Notes: generated by a model not told the origin, from the sequence alone. A DNA stretch of 64,000 bases from UKL13-2 sp044229235 (GCA_044229235.1 JBGATH010000008.1:62001-126000); one strand, 5' to 3'; counted from the stretch's first letter, positions 15,932-24,798 are shown. Translations and numbers: made by a program.

Positions 15932-17701
15932 TCACTTGCCCGCCGCCCACGAATCCTTGAGGGTGACGGCACGATTGAACACCGGCGCCCCGGCCTTGCT
16001 GTCGACGCGATCGACCACGAAATAGCCATGGCGCTCGAACTGGAATCGCTCTTCCGCATTCGCGTTGCGAAGTGACGGCTCCAGGTAGGCCGTGATGACC
16101 TGCTTGGCGGCCGCATTGAGGTCGTCGCTGAAATTGCCCGTTTCGCGTCCGGGGTAGGGCGCCTTGAACAATCGGTCGAACAGGCGCACTTCGGCCGCGA
16201 AGGCACCCTTGGCGCAGAGCCAGTGGATATTGCCCTTGACCTTGTATGTGTCGCTGCCCGGCGTACCGGATTTGCTGTCCGGGAAGTACTCGGCGAGAAC
16301 TTTGGTGATATTGCCTGCTGCGTCTTTCTCGCAACCGGTGCACTGGATGACGAAGCCGTAGCGCAGCCGCACCTTGTTGCCGGGAAACAGGCGGAAGAAG
16401 CCTTTTTGCGGGACTTCCTGGAAGTCTTCGCGCTCGATCCACAATTCGCCCGAGAACGGCACGGCGCGCTTGCCCCATTCGGGCTTTTGCGGGTGATTCG
16501 GCGGCATTGCCTCCTCGCTCTGACCCGCCGGGTAGTTGGTGATGACCAGCCTGACCGGATCGAGCACAGCCACGCGGCGTGGCGCGACATCGTTGAGGTG
16601 CTCGCGCACGCAGTCCTCGAGCACGCTGTAATCGATCCAGCCCGCGGCCTTGCTCACGCCCGCGCGGTCGGCGAACAGCCGGAACGCTTCCGGCGTGTAA
16701 CCGCGACGGCGCGCGCCGGCCAGCGTCGGCATGCGCGGATCGTCCCAGCCATTGACGTGCTTCTCGGTGACCAACTGGTTCAGGTAGCGCTTGCTCATCA
16801 CCACGTAGGTGAGGTTCAGGCGTGAGAATTCATACTGCTTGGGCAGCGGGTCGGCAAGAAACCCGGCATCGCGAACATGCTCCAGCAGCCAGTCGTAGAA
16901 CGGGCGCTGGTCTTCGAATTCCAGCGTGCAGATCGAGTGCGTGATCTGCTCCAGCGCATCCTCCAGCGGATGGGCGTAGGTGTACATCGGGTACAGGCAC
17001 CATTTGTCGCCGGTGCGATGATGATGGCCGCGCTTGATGCGGTAGAGCACCGGATCGCGCAGATTGATGTTGGGTGAAGCCATGTCGATCCTGGCGCGCA
17101 GCACGTGGCTGCCGTCGGCATGTAGTCCATCGCGCATGGCGCGGAACAGCGCCAGGTTTTCCCCGGCGCTGCGATTGCGGTAAGGCGAATCCTTGCCCGC
17201 CTCGGTCAGCGTGCCGCGATACTCGCGAATTTCGTCCGCCGACAGGCTATCCACATAGGCATGCCCCTTGTCGATCAGCACTTCGGCAAACTGGTACATC
17301 CAGTCGAAGTAATCCGAGGCGTAGTACAGGTTGTTTTCGCCGTCCTTCTGGTAGTCGAATCCCAGCCAGTGCACGCTGTCGATGATCGAATCGACGAACT
17401 CCTGCTCTTCCTTTGCCGGATTGGTGTCGTCAAATCGCAGGTGGCAGCGTCCGCCGTACTCCTGCGCCAGACCGAAATTGAGGCAAATCGATTTGGCATG
17501 GCCGATGTGCAGGTAGCCGTTGGGCTCCGGCGGAAAGCGCGTGCGGATCTTCGCCAGGTCAGCGCTGCCGGCCGCGTGATCCGCGGCGAGGCCGGGCTTG
17601 CCGGCCCATTTGCGGGAGGCAAACTTGTCGGCGGCGAGATCGGCTTCGACAATATTGCGCAGGAAATTGGTGACGTGGGCTTCCGTCTTTTCGGGGTTCA
17701 T
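15932..17701 (-). CDS. glnS: Glutaminyl-tRNA synthetase
   Basis: Class I aminoacyl-tRNA synthetase of 589 residues that charges tRNA-Gln. The HIGH-type motif is PPEPNGYLHIGHAKS, the KMSKS-type motif reads VVMSKRYL, and LRFDDTNPAKEEQEFVDSI is the family block between them. The C-terminal beta-barrel anticodon-binding domains are present through DRVDSKAGAPVFNRAVTLKDSW. Length is close to the usual 550-590. The start MNPEKTEAHVTNFLRNIVEADL matches the family; an upstream frame to 18031 runs antisense over the GDPD gene and was rejected. The GDPD lipoprotein gene is divergent, 58 bp away. Confidence 0.97.
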   Translation of the reverse strand: MNPEKTEAHVTNFLRNIVEADLAADKFASRKWAGKPGLAADHAAGSADLAKIRTRFPPEPNGYLHIGHAKSICLNFGLAQEYGGRCHLRFDDTNPAKEEQEFVDSIIDSVHWLGFDYQKDGENNLYYASDYFDWMYQFAEVLIDKGHAYVDSLSADEIREYRGTLTEAGKDSPYRNRSAGENLALFRAMRDGLHADGSHVLRARIDMASPNINLRDPVLYRIKRGHHHRTGDKWCLYPMYTYAHPLEDALEQITHSICTLEFEDQRPFYDWLLEHVRDAGFLADPLPKQYEFSRLNLTYVVMSKRYLNQLVTEKHVNGWDDPRMPTLAGARRRGYTPEAFRLFADRAGVSKAAGWIDYSVLEDCVREHLNDVAPRRVAVLDPVRLVITNYPAGQSEEAMPPNHPQKPEWGKRAVPFSGELWIEREDFQEVPQKGFFRLFPGNKVRLRYGFVIQCTGCEKDAAGNITKVLAEYFPDSKSGTPGSDTYKVKGNIHWLCAKGAFAAEVRLFDRLFKAPYPGRETGNFSDDLNAAAKQVITAYLEPSLRNANAEERFQFERHGYFVVDRVDSKAGAPVFNRAVTLKDSWAAGK

Positions 17702-17759
17702 GAAGCGTGCTTTGCTAAGATGAGACGTAATCCGAAATTTTCGCACAGCGAGGCGCGTA

Positions 17760-18728
17760 ATGCGACGACTCTGCCTGTTGTTTGTTGCCCTACTCCTGAA
17801 CGGTTGCGCAGCGACCATCGACCTGCAGGCACATCGCGGCGGGCGCGGCCTGATGCCGGAAAACACGCTGCCCGCCTTTGCCAATGCCCTCAAGCTGGGT
17901 GTCAGCACCCTCGAACTCGATACCGGCATCACCCGAGACGGCGTGGTGGTGATCAGCCACGATCCGGTCCTGAACCCGGATATCGTCCGTGGTCCGGGCG
18001 GCGCCTGGCTCGCCGCAAAAGGGCCGGCCATCCACGCCCTTCAATTTGACCAGTTGCGGCAATACGACGTGGGACGACTCAAGCCGGGCACGGACTACGC
18101 CAAGCGCTATCCGAACCAGCAGCCGATCGACGGCACGCGCATTCCCCGCCTCGCGGAGTTGTTTGAGCTGGTGGCGCAATCCGGAAATCGCGAGGTGCGG
18201 TTCAACATCGAGACCAAGCTGTCGCCGTTCGAGCGCGACCAGACACCCGGCCCGGAGGCATTTGTCGGCGCGCTGCTGCAAGTGATCGATGCCCACGGTA
18301 TGCGCGGGCGCGTCGCGCTGCAAAGCTTTGACTGGCGGACGCTGAAAGTCGCGCAGCGCATCGCGCCGGAGTTGCCCACCGTGTATCTGTCGGCCCAGCA
18401 GAAATTCCTCGACAACATCAACGCCGGCAGCCGCGAAGGCTCGGCATGGACGGCGGGCCTGAATGCGCAGGATTTCGGCGGATCGGTACCGCGCATGGTG
18501 CAGGCGACCGGCGGACGCATCTGGTCGCCCTATTTCGGCGATGTCACGGAAGCCAGCCTGCGCGAAGCGCATGGCCTCGGCATTCAGGTGGTGGTGTGGA
18601 CGGTCAACGAGCCAAAGGACATCGCGCGCATGCTCGACCTGGGCGTGGACGGCATCATCTCCGATTACCCCGACCGCGCGCGCGCCCTCATCAGCGCCCG
18701 CCAATTGCGGGTGCGATCGCTGCGTTAG
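17760..18728 (+). CDS. Glycerophosphodiester phosphodiesterase, lipoprotein
   Basis: Hydrolyses glycerophosphodiesters to glycerol-3-phosphate and an alcohol. It has 322 residues with a lipoprotein signal peptide ending LLNGC (Cys16), so it is membrane-anchored and periplasmic. The GDPD TIM-barrel motifs are visible: AHRGGRGLMPENTLPAF, LELDTGITRDGVVVISHDP, VRFNIETKLSPF and, late, VVVWTVNEPKDIARMLDLGVDGIISDYPD. The catalytic His residues in HRG and SHDP and the metal-binding Glu/Asp residues are intact. The stop overlaps by 4 bp the stop of the convergent protease gene. Confidence 0.95.
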   Translation: MRRLCLLFVALLLNGCAATIDLQAHRGGRGLMPENTLPAFANALKLGVSTLELDTGITRDGVVVISHDPVLNPDIVRGPGGAWLAAKGPAIHALQFDQLRQYDVGRLKPGTDYAKRYPNQQPIDGTRIPRLAELFELVAQSGNREVRFNIETKLSPFERDQTPGPEAFVGALLQVIDAHGMRGRVALQSFDWRTLKVAQRIAPELPTVYLSAQQKFLDNINAGSREGSAWTAGLNAQDFGGSVPRMVQATGGRIWSPYFGDVTEASLREAHGLGIQVVVWTVNEPKDIARMLDLGVDGIISDYPDRARALISARQLRVRSLR

Positions 18729-19861
18729 CGGGTAATGGTTCCCTGGGGCGTCTGCGCCCCGCCTTCACTCAGGGTCGAAACGGGGCCGGGGCCGCCACGC
18801 GGTTCCATTTTCGCGATCCAGTCGGCCGGCACCGCGAAATTCAGGTTTTGCCCTGTCTTGTGCTGGAAGGTAGTGATGCCGATGAGCTGCCCGGATACAT
18901 TGAACAGGCCGCCGCCGCTGGAACCGGGTGAAATCGGCGCCGTGGTCTGGATCACGTTGCCCAGGCGCGTCTCCCGCAGCGAAGAAACAATGCCCTCGCT
19001 GATGGTGAGTTCCAGTCCCTGGGGTGCGCCGATGGCAAATACCTTCTGGCCGGTGCGCACATACTGCATGCTGCCGATTTCCACCGCCGGCGCGTTGAAG
19101 CCGTCGCCCACCGTCAGCTGGCACAGATCAAATGTCTCGTCGGCCAGCGCCACGTTGGCCGAAAAACTTTCCTTGGGCGTGCGCACGGTCACAACCGGGC
19201 CGCGCAGGACTACGTGGCAATTGGTGATGACGATGCCGCGTCCGGTGACCACGCCGCTGCCCCCGCCGACAGGGACGCCGCTTTCGTTGCTGACGATCAC
19301 CTTGACCACGCTTTGCGATACATCCGAAAAAATCTGGTCGGCGCCACGCGCGCGCGGATCGGCGGTGCGCGGAATCACCGGCGCGCCGCCATCGGCCGGC
19401 AAGGGCTCGTTTGATACAGGCGCAGTCGAGGTGTTTTGTACCGCCACCGCAGGCGCCGCCGGCGCCGGTGTACGCGAGGAGCGGGCCATCAGCCAGCCCA
19501 GCAAAACCGTGACGCCCGCAGCAATGAGCAGAATCAGCAAGGGACTAAGGCGGCGGCCCCGCTCGGGTTCGTAACCCGCGCCGCTGTTCATGTTCACGTC
19601 GAACGAGGGCGGTGCCATCGCCGGCGCAGGCTGCCCGTCGAGTCGTGGCGGGCGCGGCGGATTGAGCAGCGACTCGTCGTAGGAAGCGCGGCTGTCTTCG
19701 TCGGCCAGCGTTTCGTAGGCGTCGCGCAGCAGGGCCAGAGTATCCGGATCCTCGATCCCCGACTGGGAAATCTTGTCCACGGCGCGCCGGTAGGCCTGCT
19801 CGATGGTCCCGGCACTGGCCGCATTGGCCACACCCAGGATCTGATAGTAGTTCTTTTGCAT
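18725..19861 (-). CDS. J-domain-like / trypsin-like serine protease fusion, membrane-anchored
   Basis: A 378-residue three-part protein. Residues 3-66 read as a J-domain (YYQILGVANAASAGTIEQAYRRA, LLRDAYETLADEDSRASYDE), but the HPD tripeptide that activates DnaK is absent (the position reads KISQSG). A Pro-rich linker leads to a membrane helix at about 107-125. Residues 175-355 are a chymotrypsin-fold protease with His216 (TNCHVV), Asp245 (ETFDLCQL) and Ser315 (SPGSSGG). The catalytic triad is complete, as in HtrA, but no PDZ domain follows. The J-like part would be cytoplasmic and the protease periplasmic. ATG 19861 starts directly at the J-like motif. Confidence 0.9.
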   Translation of the reverse strand: MQKNYYQILGVANAASAGTIEQAYRRAVDKISQSGIEDPDTLALLRDAYETLADEDSRASYDESLLNPPRPPRLDGQPAPAMAPPSFDVNMNSGAGYEPERGRRLSPLLILLIAAGVTVLLGWLMARSSRTPAPAAPAVAVQNTSTAPVSNEPLPADGGAPVIPRTADPRARGADQIFSDVSQSVVKVIVSNESGVPVGGGSGVVTGRGIVITNCHVVLRGPVVTVRTPKESFSANVALADETFDLCQLTVGDGFNAPAVEIGSMQYVRTGQKVFAIGAPQGLELTISEGIVSSLRETRLGNVIQTTAPISPGSSGGGLFNVSGQLIGITTFQHKTGQNLNFAVPADWIAKMEPRGGPGPVSTLSEGGAQTPQGTITR

Positions 19862-19911
19862 GGAACGGCGGGGTGATCGGAACTGCGCCAGTATAGCCGA
19901 GGGCCCCTGTC

Positions 19912-21201
19912 TTACTGAACCGCCGCGCGCCCGCGCACCTCGTCCACGCGCGCCAGCACGAACAGCGCCGCGATGAAAAACACGCCGGTGATGAGCATGG
20001 CCAGGCGATGGTTGTTGCCCGAGGCCCAGGCCACCGCGCCGTAGGTCAGCGGGCCCAGCACTGCGGCGAGCCGCGTGGCCACGCCGAACAGGCCGAACAT
20101 TTCCGCGCTCCTGTCCGGCGGCGAAAAGTACGCCACCAGCGCGCGCCCCGCCGACTGGCTGGAACCCATGCAGATGCCGGCCAGGTTGGCCGCCACCCAG
20201 AATAGCGGCGGCGTGGTGGCGAACCATGCGAACACCACCATGCCGATCCAGCCGAACAGCGTCAGCCCCAGCGCCTTCTTCTTGCCGATGATGTCCTGCA
20301 CGTAACCGAAGCCGAAGGCACCCACGCAGGCCGTCACGTTCACCACCAGCACCAGGATCAGCGTTTCGGTGGTCTTGAAGCCCATCACTTCCTGCGCATA
20401 GATGGCCGCCAGTGCGATCACCGTCGCCACGCCCGCCTGATAGCAGGTACCGCACAGGAACACCAGCAGCAGGTCGCGGTAGCGCGAGGCTTCGTGTGCA
20501 GTCGCCTTGAGGCGCGTCAGCGAGTCAGCCCAGCGGTGCGCTTGCAGGTCAGGTTTCGCGCGTTCCTTGAGCCAGATGAAGGTGACGCTCGCCCCCAGCG
20601 CGTACACCACCGCCGTGATGATGAGCGTCATCGGCACTGCCTGCGACGCGCTTTGCCCGCGGCCCTCCGCCGTCATGATCCACGCCAGGCACAAGCCCAG
20701 CGCCACCAGTCCGCCCACATATCCCCAGGCCCAGCCCCAGCCCGACACCTTGCCCAAGGCGTCGGGCCGCGCCAATTCCGGCAGAAAGGCAGCGGTGATG
20801 TTCTCGCCGATGGCGTAGCAGAAATTGGAAACGATGATGCACGCCGCCGCCAGCACCAGCGTGCCCGGTCCGGCGTAATACAGCATCGACGTGGTGGTGA
20901 TGCAGCCGATGGTGGCGATCAGCAGCACACGCTTCTTGGCCGCGCGCGCATCGGCATAGGCGCCGATGATGGGACCGGCAACCATGACCAGCAGGTATGA
21001 CACGGCGAGAATGGCCGTCCAAGCGCAGGTTGCCCACTCGGCTTTCTGCGCGACCACCGAAACGAAGTAGGCATTGAACACCGCCGTGAGCACCACCGTG
21101 GTGTAACCCGAGTTGGCGAAGTCGTACATCGACCACGCAAAGACCTCGCGCTTTTGCACGCCGGGATTGAGGGCGGAGGTGGGGAGGGTGGTGGAGGGCA
21201 T
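19912..21201 (-). CDS. MFS transporter, Atg22/UMF1 family
   Basis: A 429-residue permease with about 12 membrane segments. The N-terminal KREVFAWSMYDFANSGYTTVVLTAVFNAYF is the hallmark of the bacterial UMF1/Atg22-like branch (Pfam MFS_11). GPIIGAYADARAAKKRVL gives the helix 2-3 loop. The eukaryotic relative Atg22 exports amino acids from vacuoles; the bacterial substrate is not established. It lies 50 bp upstream of the J-like/protease gene on the same strand and may share its transcript. Confidence 0.9.
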   Translation of the reverse strand: MPSTTLPTSALNPGVQKREVFAWSMYDFANSGYTTVVLTAVFNAYFVSVVAQKAEWATCAWTAILAVSYLLVMVAGPIIGAYADARAAKKRVLLIATIGCITTTSMLYYAGPGTLVLAAACIIVSNFCYAIGENITAAFLPELARPDALGKVSGWGWAWGYVGGLVALGLCLAWIMTAEGRGQSASQAVPMTLIITAVVYALGASVTFIWLKERAKPDLQAHRWADSLTRLKATAHEASRYRDLLLVFLCGTCYQAGVATVIALAAIYAQEVMGFKTTETLILVLVVNVTACVGAFGFGYVQDIIGKKKALGLTLFGWIGMVVFAWFATTPPLFWVAANLAGICMGSSQSAGRALVAYFSPPDRSAEMFGLFGVATRLAAVLGPLTYGAVAWASGNNHRLAMLITGVFFIAALFVLARVDEVRGRAAVQ

Positions 21202-21627
21202 GCGCGATGTTAGCTTGTTGGCGGGTGGTGTGCCGGGCTGGCCGGAATGGGTGTTGTTGCGCGGACGGATGTCAATTCACGGGGTGAAGCGGCGGCGACA
21301 GCAAGCGACTGCGTCCTGATTCGATTTGAGCGCTCGTGGAACTGGTGTTCATGATTCTGATGGACAGAATCCGCTGGTGGGATTTGAGGCAGCGAGCGTG
21401 TGGAGGTCAGGAAAATATGCGGCCAGAGCAGCAAAACCGACCTGACGTAAAACTCGATCTTGTTATGGCTGTACAGAAATGCAGTGAAGTGTTACAACGC
21501 TCTGTATTCAATGGTCTTTTCCGGAAATTCCCAAAAATGTTATGCGTCAAGCGCGACGTATAAATTAAGTTATGCCGCAAAAGTTCGGTTATCTGCGGAA
21601 TGATCACTGCCTTGATATGCTTACCGC
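21202..21627. other. Intergenic region, AT-richer towards hicA
   Basis: 426 bp between the divergent Atg22-type gene and hicA. The first 200 bp are GC-rich like the flanks; from about 21400 the sequence becomes clearly richer in A/T and carries TATAAA at about 21559 as a possible -10 of hicA. The short ORFs here have no recognisable product. The composition shift continues through hicAB, consistent with acquired DNA. Confidence 0.5.
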
Positions 21628-21816
21628 ATGAAAGTCAGCGAAATCCTGAACATGATCCAAAAGGACGGTTGGTTTCTTGTTGCCACACGCGGCAGTCATC
21701 GTCAATTCAAACATTTGGTAAAAGACGGACGTGTCACGGTTCCCGGCAAGCCTTCTGACGACTTGGCACCTGGCACTCTTGCCAGCATCCTGAAGCAATC
21801 TGGTCTCAAAAAATGA
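21628..21816 (+). CDS. hicA: HicA family mRNA interferase toxin
   Basis: A 62-residue type II toxin that cleaves mRNA independently of the ribosome when free of its antitoxin. Start MKVSEILNMIQKDGWFLVATRGSHRQFKH shows the dsRBD-like fold motif with the catalytic His in GSHRQF. GRVTVPGKPSDDLAPGTLASILKQSGL completes the family pattern. Length is normal and the frame is intact. The antitoxin gene follows after 7 bp. Confidence 0.95.
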   Translation: MKVSEILNMIQKDGWFLVATRGSHRQFKHLVKDGRVTVPGKPSDDLAPGTLASILKQSGLKK

Positions 21817-21823
21817 GGAACAT

Positions 21824-22036
21824 ATGCGTTACGCGATAGTGATAGAAAAAGCTCAAGGAAATTTTTCGGCGTACGTTCCCGATCTTCCAGGATGCGTCGC
21901 CACAGGTGCCACAATTGACGAAATTGAGTTGCAAATTCGCGAGGCTATCGAGTTTCACCTTGACGGTATGCGTGAAGATGGCACGCCTATTCCCCAGCCA
22001 GCCAGCCGCGTCGAGTACGTGGACATTGCGGCATAA
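21824..22036 (+). CDS. hicB: HicB family antitoxin
   Basis: A 70-residue antitoxin with the partly degraded RNase H-like fold: YAIVIEKAQGNFSAYVPDLPGCVATGATIDEIELQIREAIEFHLDGM. The C-terminus PIPQPASRVEYVDIAA is short and lacks a separate helix-turn-helix or ribbon-helix-helix domain, so DNA-binding autoregulation is not evident from this protein. It is co-directional with hicA, in toxin-first order, which is usual for hicAB. Confidence 0.95.
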   Translation: MRYAIVIEKAQGNFSAYVPDLPGCVATGATIDEIELQIREAIEFHLDGMREDGTPIPQPASRVEYVDIAA

Positions 22037-22132
22037 CTCGTCGTTCCACGCGGACGCGCTGATGTGCGCCCGTGAAATCGAACGTTAAGCGTCAGTGGCA
22101 AAGGTGTCGGCTCATCAAGAGGGCGTCACGCA

Positions 22133-22669
22133 ATGACATCGAGCGTCGCAAAACTCGGCATCATCGGCTTGCTGTTGGTTTCAGCAGGATCGACGTTCGC
22201 CGGCGACGTGACAGCGACCGCCCAATCAGTTGAGGCAAACAAAGCGATCGTTCGCAAACTGTTCAAGGCGCTGAACGAGGGTGACCTTGCCACACGTAAT
22301 AAATTGGTCGATCCCAGGCAAATGTTCCACTCGGCAATCGTTGACCGGCAGGGGACGGGCGAGCCGGCCAAGACCTTGCGTGAAGCCTGCCCGATGTGCG
22401 CCAGCCTGAATCCGCGCGCGATCACGATCGACTTCATGATGGCCGAGGGTGACCTGGTAACCGTCCGATCGACTTGGCGCGGCAAGTACACCGACGTTAT
22501 GCGTGAGGTGGCTGTCCCAGGCAAGGATGTCGTCGTCCATTACACGAACATTTACCGCATTGCCAACGGCCGCATCGTCGAAAACTGGGCCGCTTATGAC
22601 AGACTCCATTTACTGGAACAGCTGGGGTTTGGCGTTACTGCACCGCCCGCGGCCAGTCCTGCCAAGTGA
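22133..22669 (+). CDS. Secreted SnoaL/NTF2-like protein
   Basis: A 178-residue protein with a signal peptide (MTSSVAKLGIIGLLLVSAGSTFAG). The remainder has the alpha+beta cone fold of SnoaL-like ester cyclases: EANKAIVRKLFKALNEGDL, AITIDFMMAEGDLVTVRSTWRGKY, VVVHYTNIYRIANGRIVENWAAYDRLHLLEQLG. NGRIVENW is the recurrent family signature. Catalytic function and substrate cannot be assigned; many such proteins are not enzymes. It stands alone between hicAB and a terminator hairpin. Confidence 0.85.
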   Translation: MTSSVAKLGIIGLLLVSAGSTFAGDVTATAQSVEANKAIVRKLFKALNEGDLATRNKLVDPRQMFHSAIVDRQGTGEPAKTLREACPMCASLNPRAITIDFMMAEGDLVTVRSTWRGKYTDVMREVAVPGKDVVVHYTNIYRIANGRIVENWAAYDRLHLLEQLGFGVTAPPAASPAK

Positions 22670-22704
22670 TGGGATGAGTGCCGGCGCAAAGGGCTGGCAA
22701 ATTC

Positions 22705-22741
22705 GGAAAAAAAGTGGGGCGATTCTTGCCCCATTTTTTCC
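22705..22741 (+). terminator. Terminator after the SnoaL-like gene
   Basis: Stem GGAAAAAAAGTGGGGC / GCCCCATTTTTTCC around a 7-base loop. The descending arm supplies the T run. It begins 35 bp after the stop. Confidence 0.75.
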
Positions 22742-22850
22742 GCGATGCGCTCCGATTCCGCCTGCAGGAAATTCGCTGCGGATGCCGGAGTCCTCACGCC
22801 AACAGGAAGTCCTCCGCAGCGACCGAGCCAACTGCATCGGCGCGGGCACC

Positions 22851-22882
22851 CAAAAAAAGAGGGGACAGCTTGAACTGTCCCC
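22851..22882 (-). terminator. Terminator of the small secreted protein gene
   Basis: On the minus strand, GGGGGACAG TTCAAG CTGTCCCC is followed by TCTTTTTTT. It lies 87 bp beyond the stop at 22969. Confidence 0.8.
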
Positions 22883-22968
22883 CTTGGCCCAATTTTCTGA
22901 GCCGATGGTTGTAGCTTCCAGCGGGCGAGGAGTATGGCCCGCGGAAGGTGCTGCGAAAAACCTGGAAA

Positions 22969-23163
22969 TTAGTAGCTCAGATCCTTGAGCTGGTCTTGCG
23001 GTGTTTCGGGCGAATTGGCCGGCTGGATGTTGGCCGTGGATTGGCTGGGCGCGGCGGAAGCTGAAGCGGCGTTCATCGAATCGGCGCGGCTGCTGGTGAA
23101 CAACACGGCGCTCAGAGCAACAACGGTGACAAGGCTTGCGGCAAATTTTGCGGTGGTATTCAT
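22969..23163 (-). CDS. Small exported protein, unknown
   Basis: A 64-residue product: a membrane/signal segment (KFAASLVTVVALSAVLF), then a Ser/Ala/Pro/Gln-rich tail ending DQLKDLSY. I do not recognise a family. ATG 23163 is chosen because AGGGG lies 6 bases upstream; ATG 23169 is the alternative. A longer frame to 23364 has atypical composition and no ribosome site. A clear minus-strand terminator downstream supports a real gene. Confidence 0.6.
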   Translation of the reverse strand: MNTTAKFAASLVTVVALSAVLFTSSRADSMNAASASAAPSQSTANIQPANSPETPQDQLKDLSY

Positions 23164-23415
23164 GGTCATCCCCTGTGGTTGGTTGGCGTCCGCTGCAGCG
23201 TCCTGATCAGACCTTGCTGCGTTTCGCGATGGATGAAGCATGTTCCTCGTCGGCGCAGAAATCTGTGCTGCAAAACACAAGTTCCGGGCCAGTTTGTCAG
23301 AGAGTGAAAATTCGGCAGTGTTCGAGAGCTGCGCAAATGCACTCGAGGTTGCGACGCACCGCAAGTGGCGAAACGACAGTGCGGTTCACCGTCGCAGTCT
23401 TGCTAGACTGAAGCG

Positions 23416-23937
23416 ATGAAAGCCCAACTCACCTGTATTTGCCTGTGTCTTTTGCTTTGTTGTACGCCTGCGGCCGGCGCGACGCCTGGCGAAGTCGAAA
23501 TCGGCAAGACGCTGCGTGAAGCCAGCCTCGATCCCCTTGGCGGCAAGCCGCGCAAGCTTTCCGATTTTCGCGGCAAGCCGCTCATCATCAATGTCTGGGC
23601 CAGCTGGTGTGGTCCGTGCCGCGCGGAGATGGGTTCGCTGCAGGCGTTGTCGAAGCTCGACCGCAAGCAGCAGTTTCGCGTCATCGGCATTTCCACCGAC
23701 GATGATCGCAAGGCCGCGCTGGATTACGTGCGCCGCGCGGCGCTGAGCTTCGAGAACTTCATCGACCACAAGCTGGAGCTGGAAAACATGCTGGGGGCGA
23801 ACACCATTCCGGTGACGCTGCTGGTCGATGCCAAGGGCAAGGTGCTGTACAAGGCGCGCGGCTCGAAGGACTGGCTGCGGCCCGAATGGATCGGCATGAT
23901 CCAGGTACTGTTCGATATCAAGATCGAACGCCAGTAA
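23416..23937 (+). CDS. TlpA-like periplasmic thioredoxin
   Basis: A 173-residue exported thiol:disulfide oxidoreductase. A hydrophobic signal segment (MKAQLTCICLCLLLCC to AAGA) is followed by the TlpA/ResA fold with INVWASWCGPCRAEM (redox Cys pair), IGISTDDDRKAALDYVRR and the cis-Pro loop NTIPVTLLVD. It converges on the sox genes, with only a palindromic repeat between. Thioredoxins of this type (SoxS/SoxW) keep SoxY reduced in known sulfur oxidisers, so a helper role is plausible but inferred. Confidence 0.92.
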   Translation: MKAQLTCICLCLLLCCTPAAGATPGEVEIGKTLREASLDPLGGKPRKLSDFRGKPLIINVWASWCGPCRAEMGSLQALSKLDRKQQFRVIGISTDDDRKAALDYVRRAALSFENFIDHKLELENMLGANTIPVTLLVDAKGKVLYKARGSKDWLRPEWIGMIQVLFDIKIERQ

Positions 23938-23959
23938 GCCAGCACGCAATCATGCGGAT

Positions 23960-24020
23960 CGCCATTTGGCGAGCCTCTCCGGGCATTTTCGGCCTGGAAG
24001 GCCCGCCAATGCTGGAGTTT
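23960..24020. repeat. Palindromic repeat, copy 3 (degenerate)
   Basis: Right half CCTGGAAGGCCCGCCAATGCTGGAGTTT matches the family well, and the left half CCATTTGGCGAGCCTCTCCGGGCATTTTC is degraded. It lies between the convergent stops of the TlpA-like gene and soxA. Confidence 0.75.
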
Positions 24021-24024
24021 GTCC

Positions 24025-24798
24025 CTAAGGTCGCACGCCCGGTGCATCCATCGCCATGCCCGCGGCGCGCGCGGCGAGGTAGGTTTCCAGTTCGGCCATT
24101 TCGACCGAGTTGAACGCGAACGGCTCCGCGCGCACGCCGGTCATGCAAGCGCGGATGCGCCGCTGCAATCCGCCCATGCCCTGCCATTCCAGCCGGTAGA
24201 TCGGATAGCCGGTCGGGTGGGCCTGCGGAATCGGCGCGCCTCCCAGCTTCTTGCCGGCATGCTGGTCATGGCAGTGGGTGCAGGCGAGGTCGAGTTGACC
24301 CATGCGCTGCCTGAACAACTGTTCACCGCGCTGAAAGAACGGCGAGAGCCGTGGATCGCGCCAGGGTGCGATCGGCGTGCCGCGCGACTGCAGCGCCACA
24401 TAGCTTTCCAGCGCCAGCAGTGCGGCATGTTCCGGCGGCCAGGGCGTTTGCTGCTGATTGTTCTTGCGACACAGGTTGATGCGTTCGGCCAGGTTCAGCG
24501 GGCGCTTCGCAGTCACGTCAAAAGCCGGATAGGTCGCCGCCACGCCGCGCATGCTTTTGCCGGCATCACCGTGGCAGGCCGCGCAGGACTTGGCGCCCTT
24601 GTCGGGCTGCTGGCTCCACAGCGCCTCGCCTTCCTTCACCCACAACATGGCCGGATTCTGCGAGTCGTCGCGCTGCATGGCCTGTGTGGCCGGGCCCATG
24701 AACTCGAAACCTGATTTGCGCAGATCTGCCGCAATGAGTTTTCCCGGTAGCACCAGCGCCAGGGTCAGCGCGAATGCAAAAAACTGGCCGTGTTTCAT
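24025..24798 (-). CDS. soxA: SoxA, diheme cytochrome c of thiosulfate oxidation
   Basis: SoxAX catalytic subunit that conjugates thiosulfate to the SoxY carrier in the periplasm. It has 257 residues with signal peptide MKHGQFFAFALTLALVLPGKLIAA. Two heme motifs are visible, CAACH (72-76) and CTHCH (173-177), so it is the diheme type. RIRACMTGVRAEPF holds the Cys (218) expected as the modified heme ligand, and RINLCRKNNQ the conserved Cys110. The start overlaps the end of soxZ by 4 bp. It is the last gene of soxXYZA here, and no soxB follows. Confidence 0.95.
   Translation of the reverse strand: MKHGQFFAFALTLALVLPGKLIAADLRKSGFEFMGPATQAMQRDDSQNPAMLWVKEGEALWSQQPDKGAKSCAACHGDAGKSMRGVAATYPAFDVTAKRPLNLAERINLCRKNNQQQTPWPPEHAALLALESYVALQSRGTPIAPWRDPRLSPFFQRGEQLFRQRMGQLDLACTHCHDQHAGKKLGGAPIPQAHPTGYPIYRLEWQGMGGLQRRIRACMTGVRAEPFAFNSVEMAELETYLAARAAGMAMDAPGVRP

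Noticed and set aside
19862..20455. N-terminal extension of the J-like/protease protein to 20455
   Set aside because: The extra sequence is antisense to nothing coding in its own frame but lies inside the Atg22-type gene in another frame; the J-like motif starts at ATG 19861.
21336..21563. 75-codon ORF upstream of hicA
   Set aside because: No ribosome site, no family resemblance, and it spans the composition shift; more likely noncoding.
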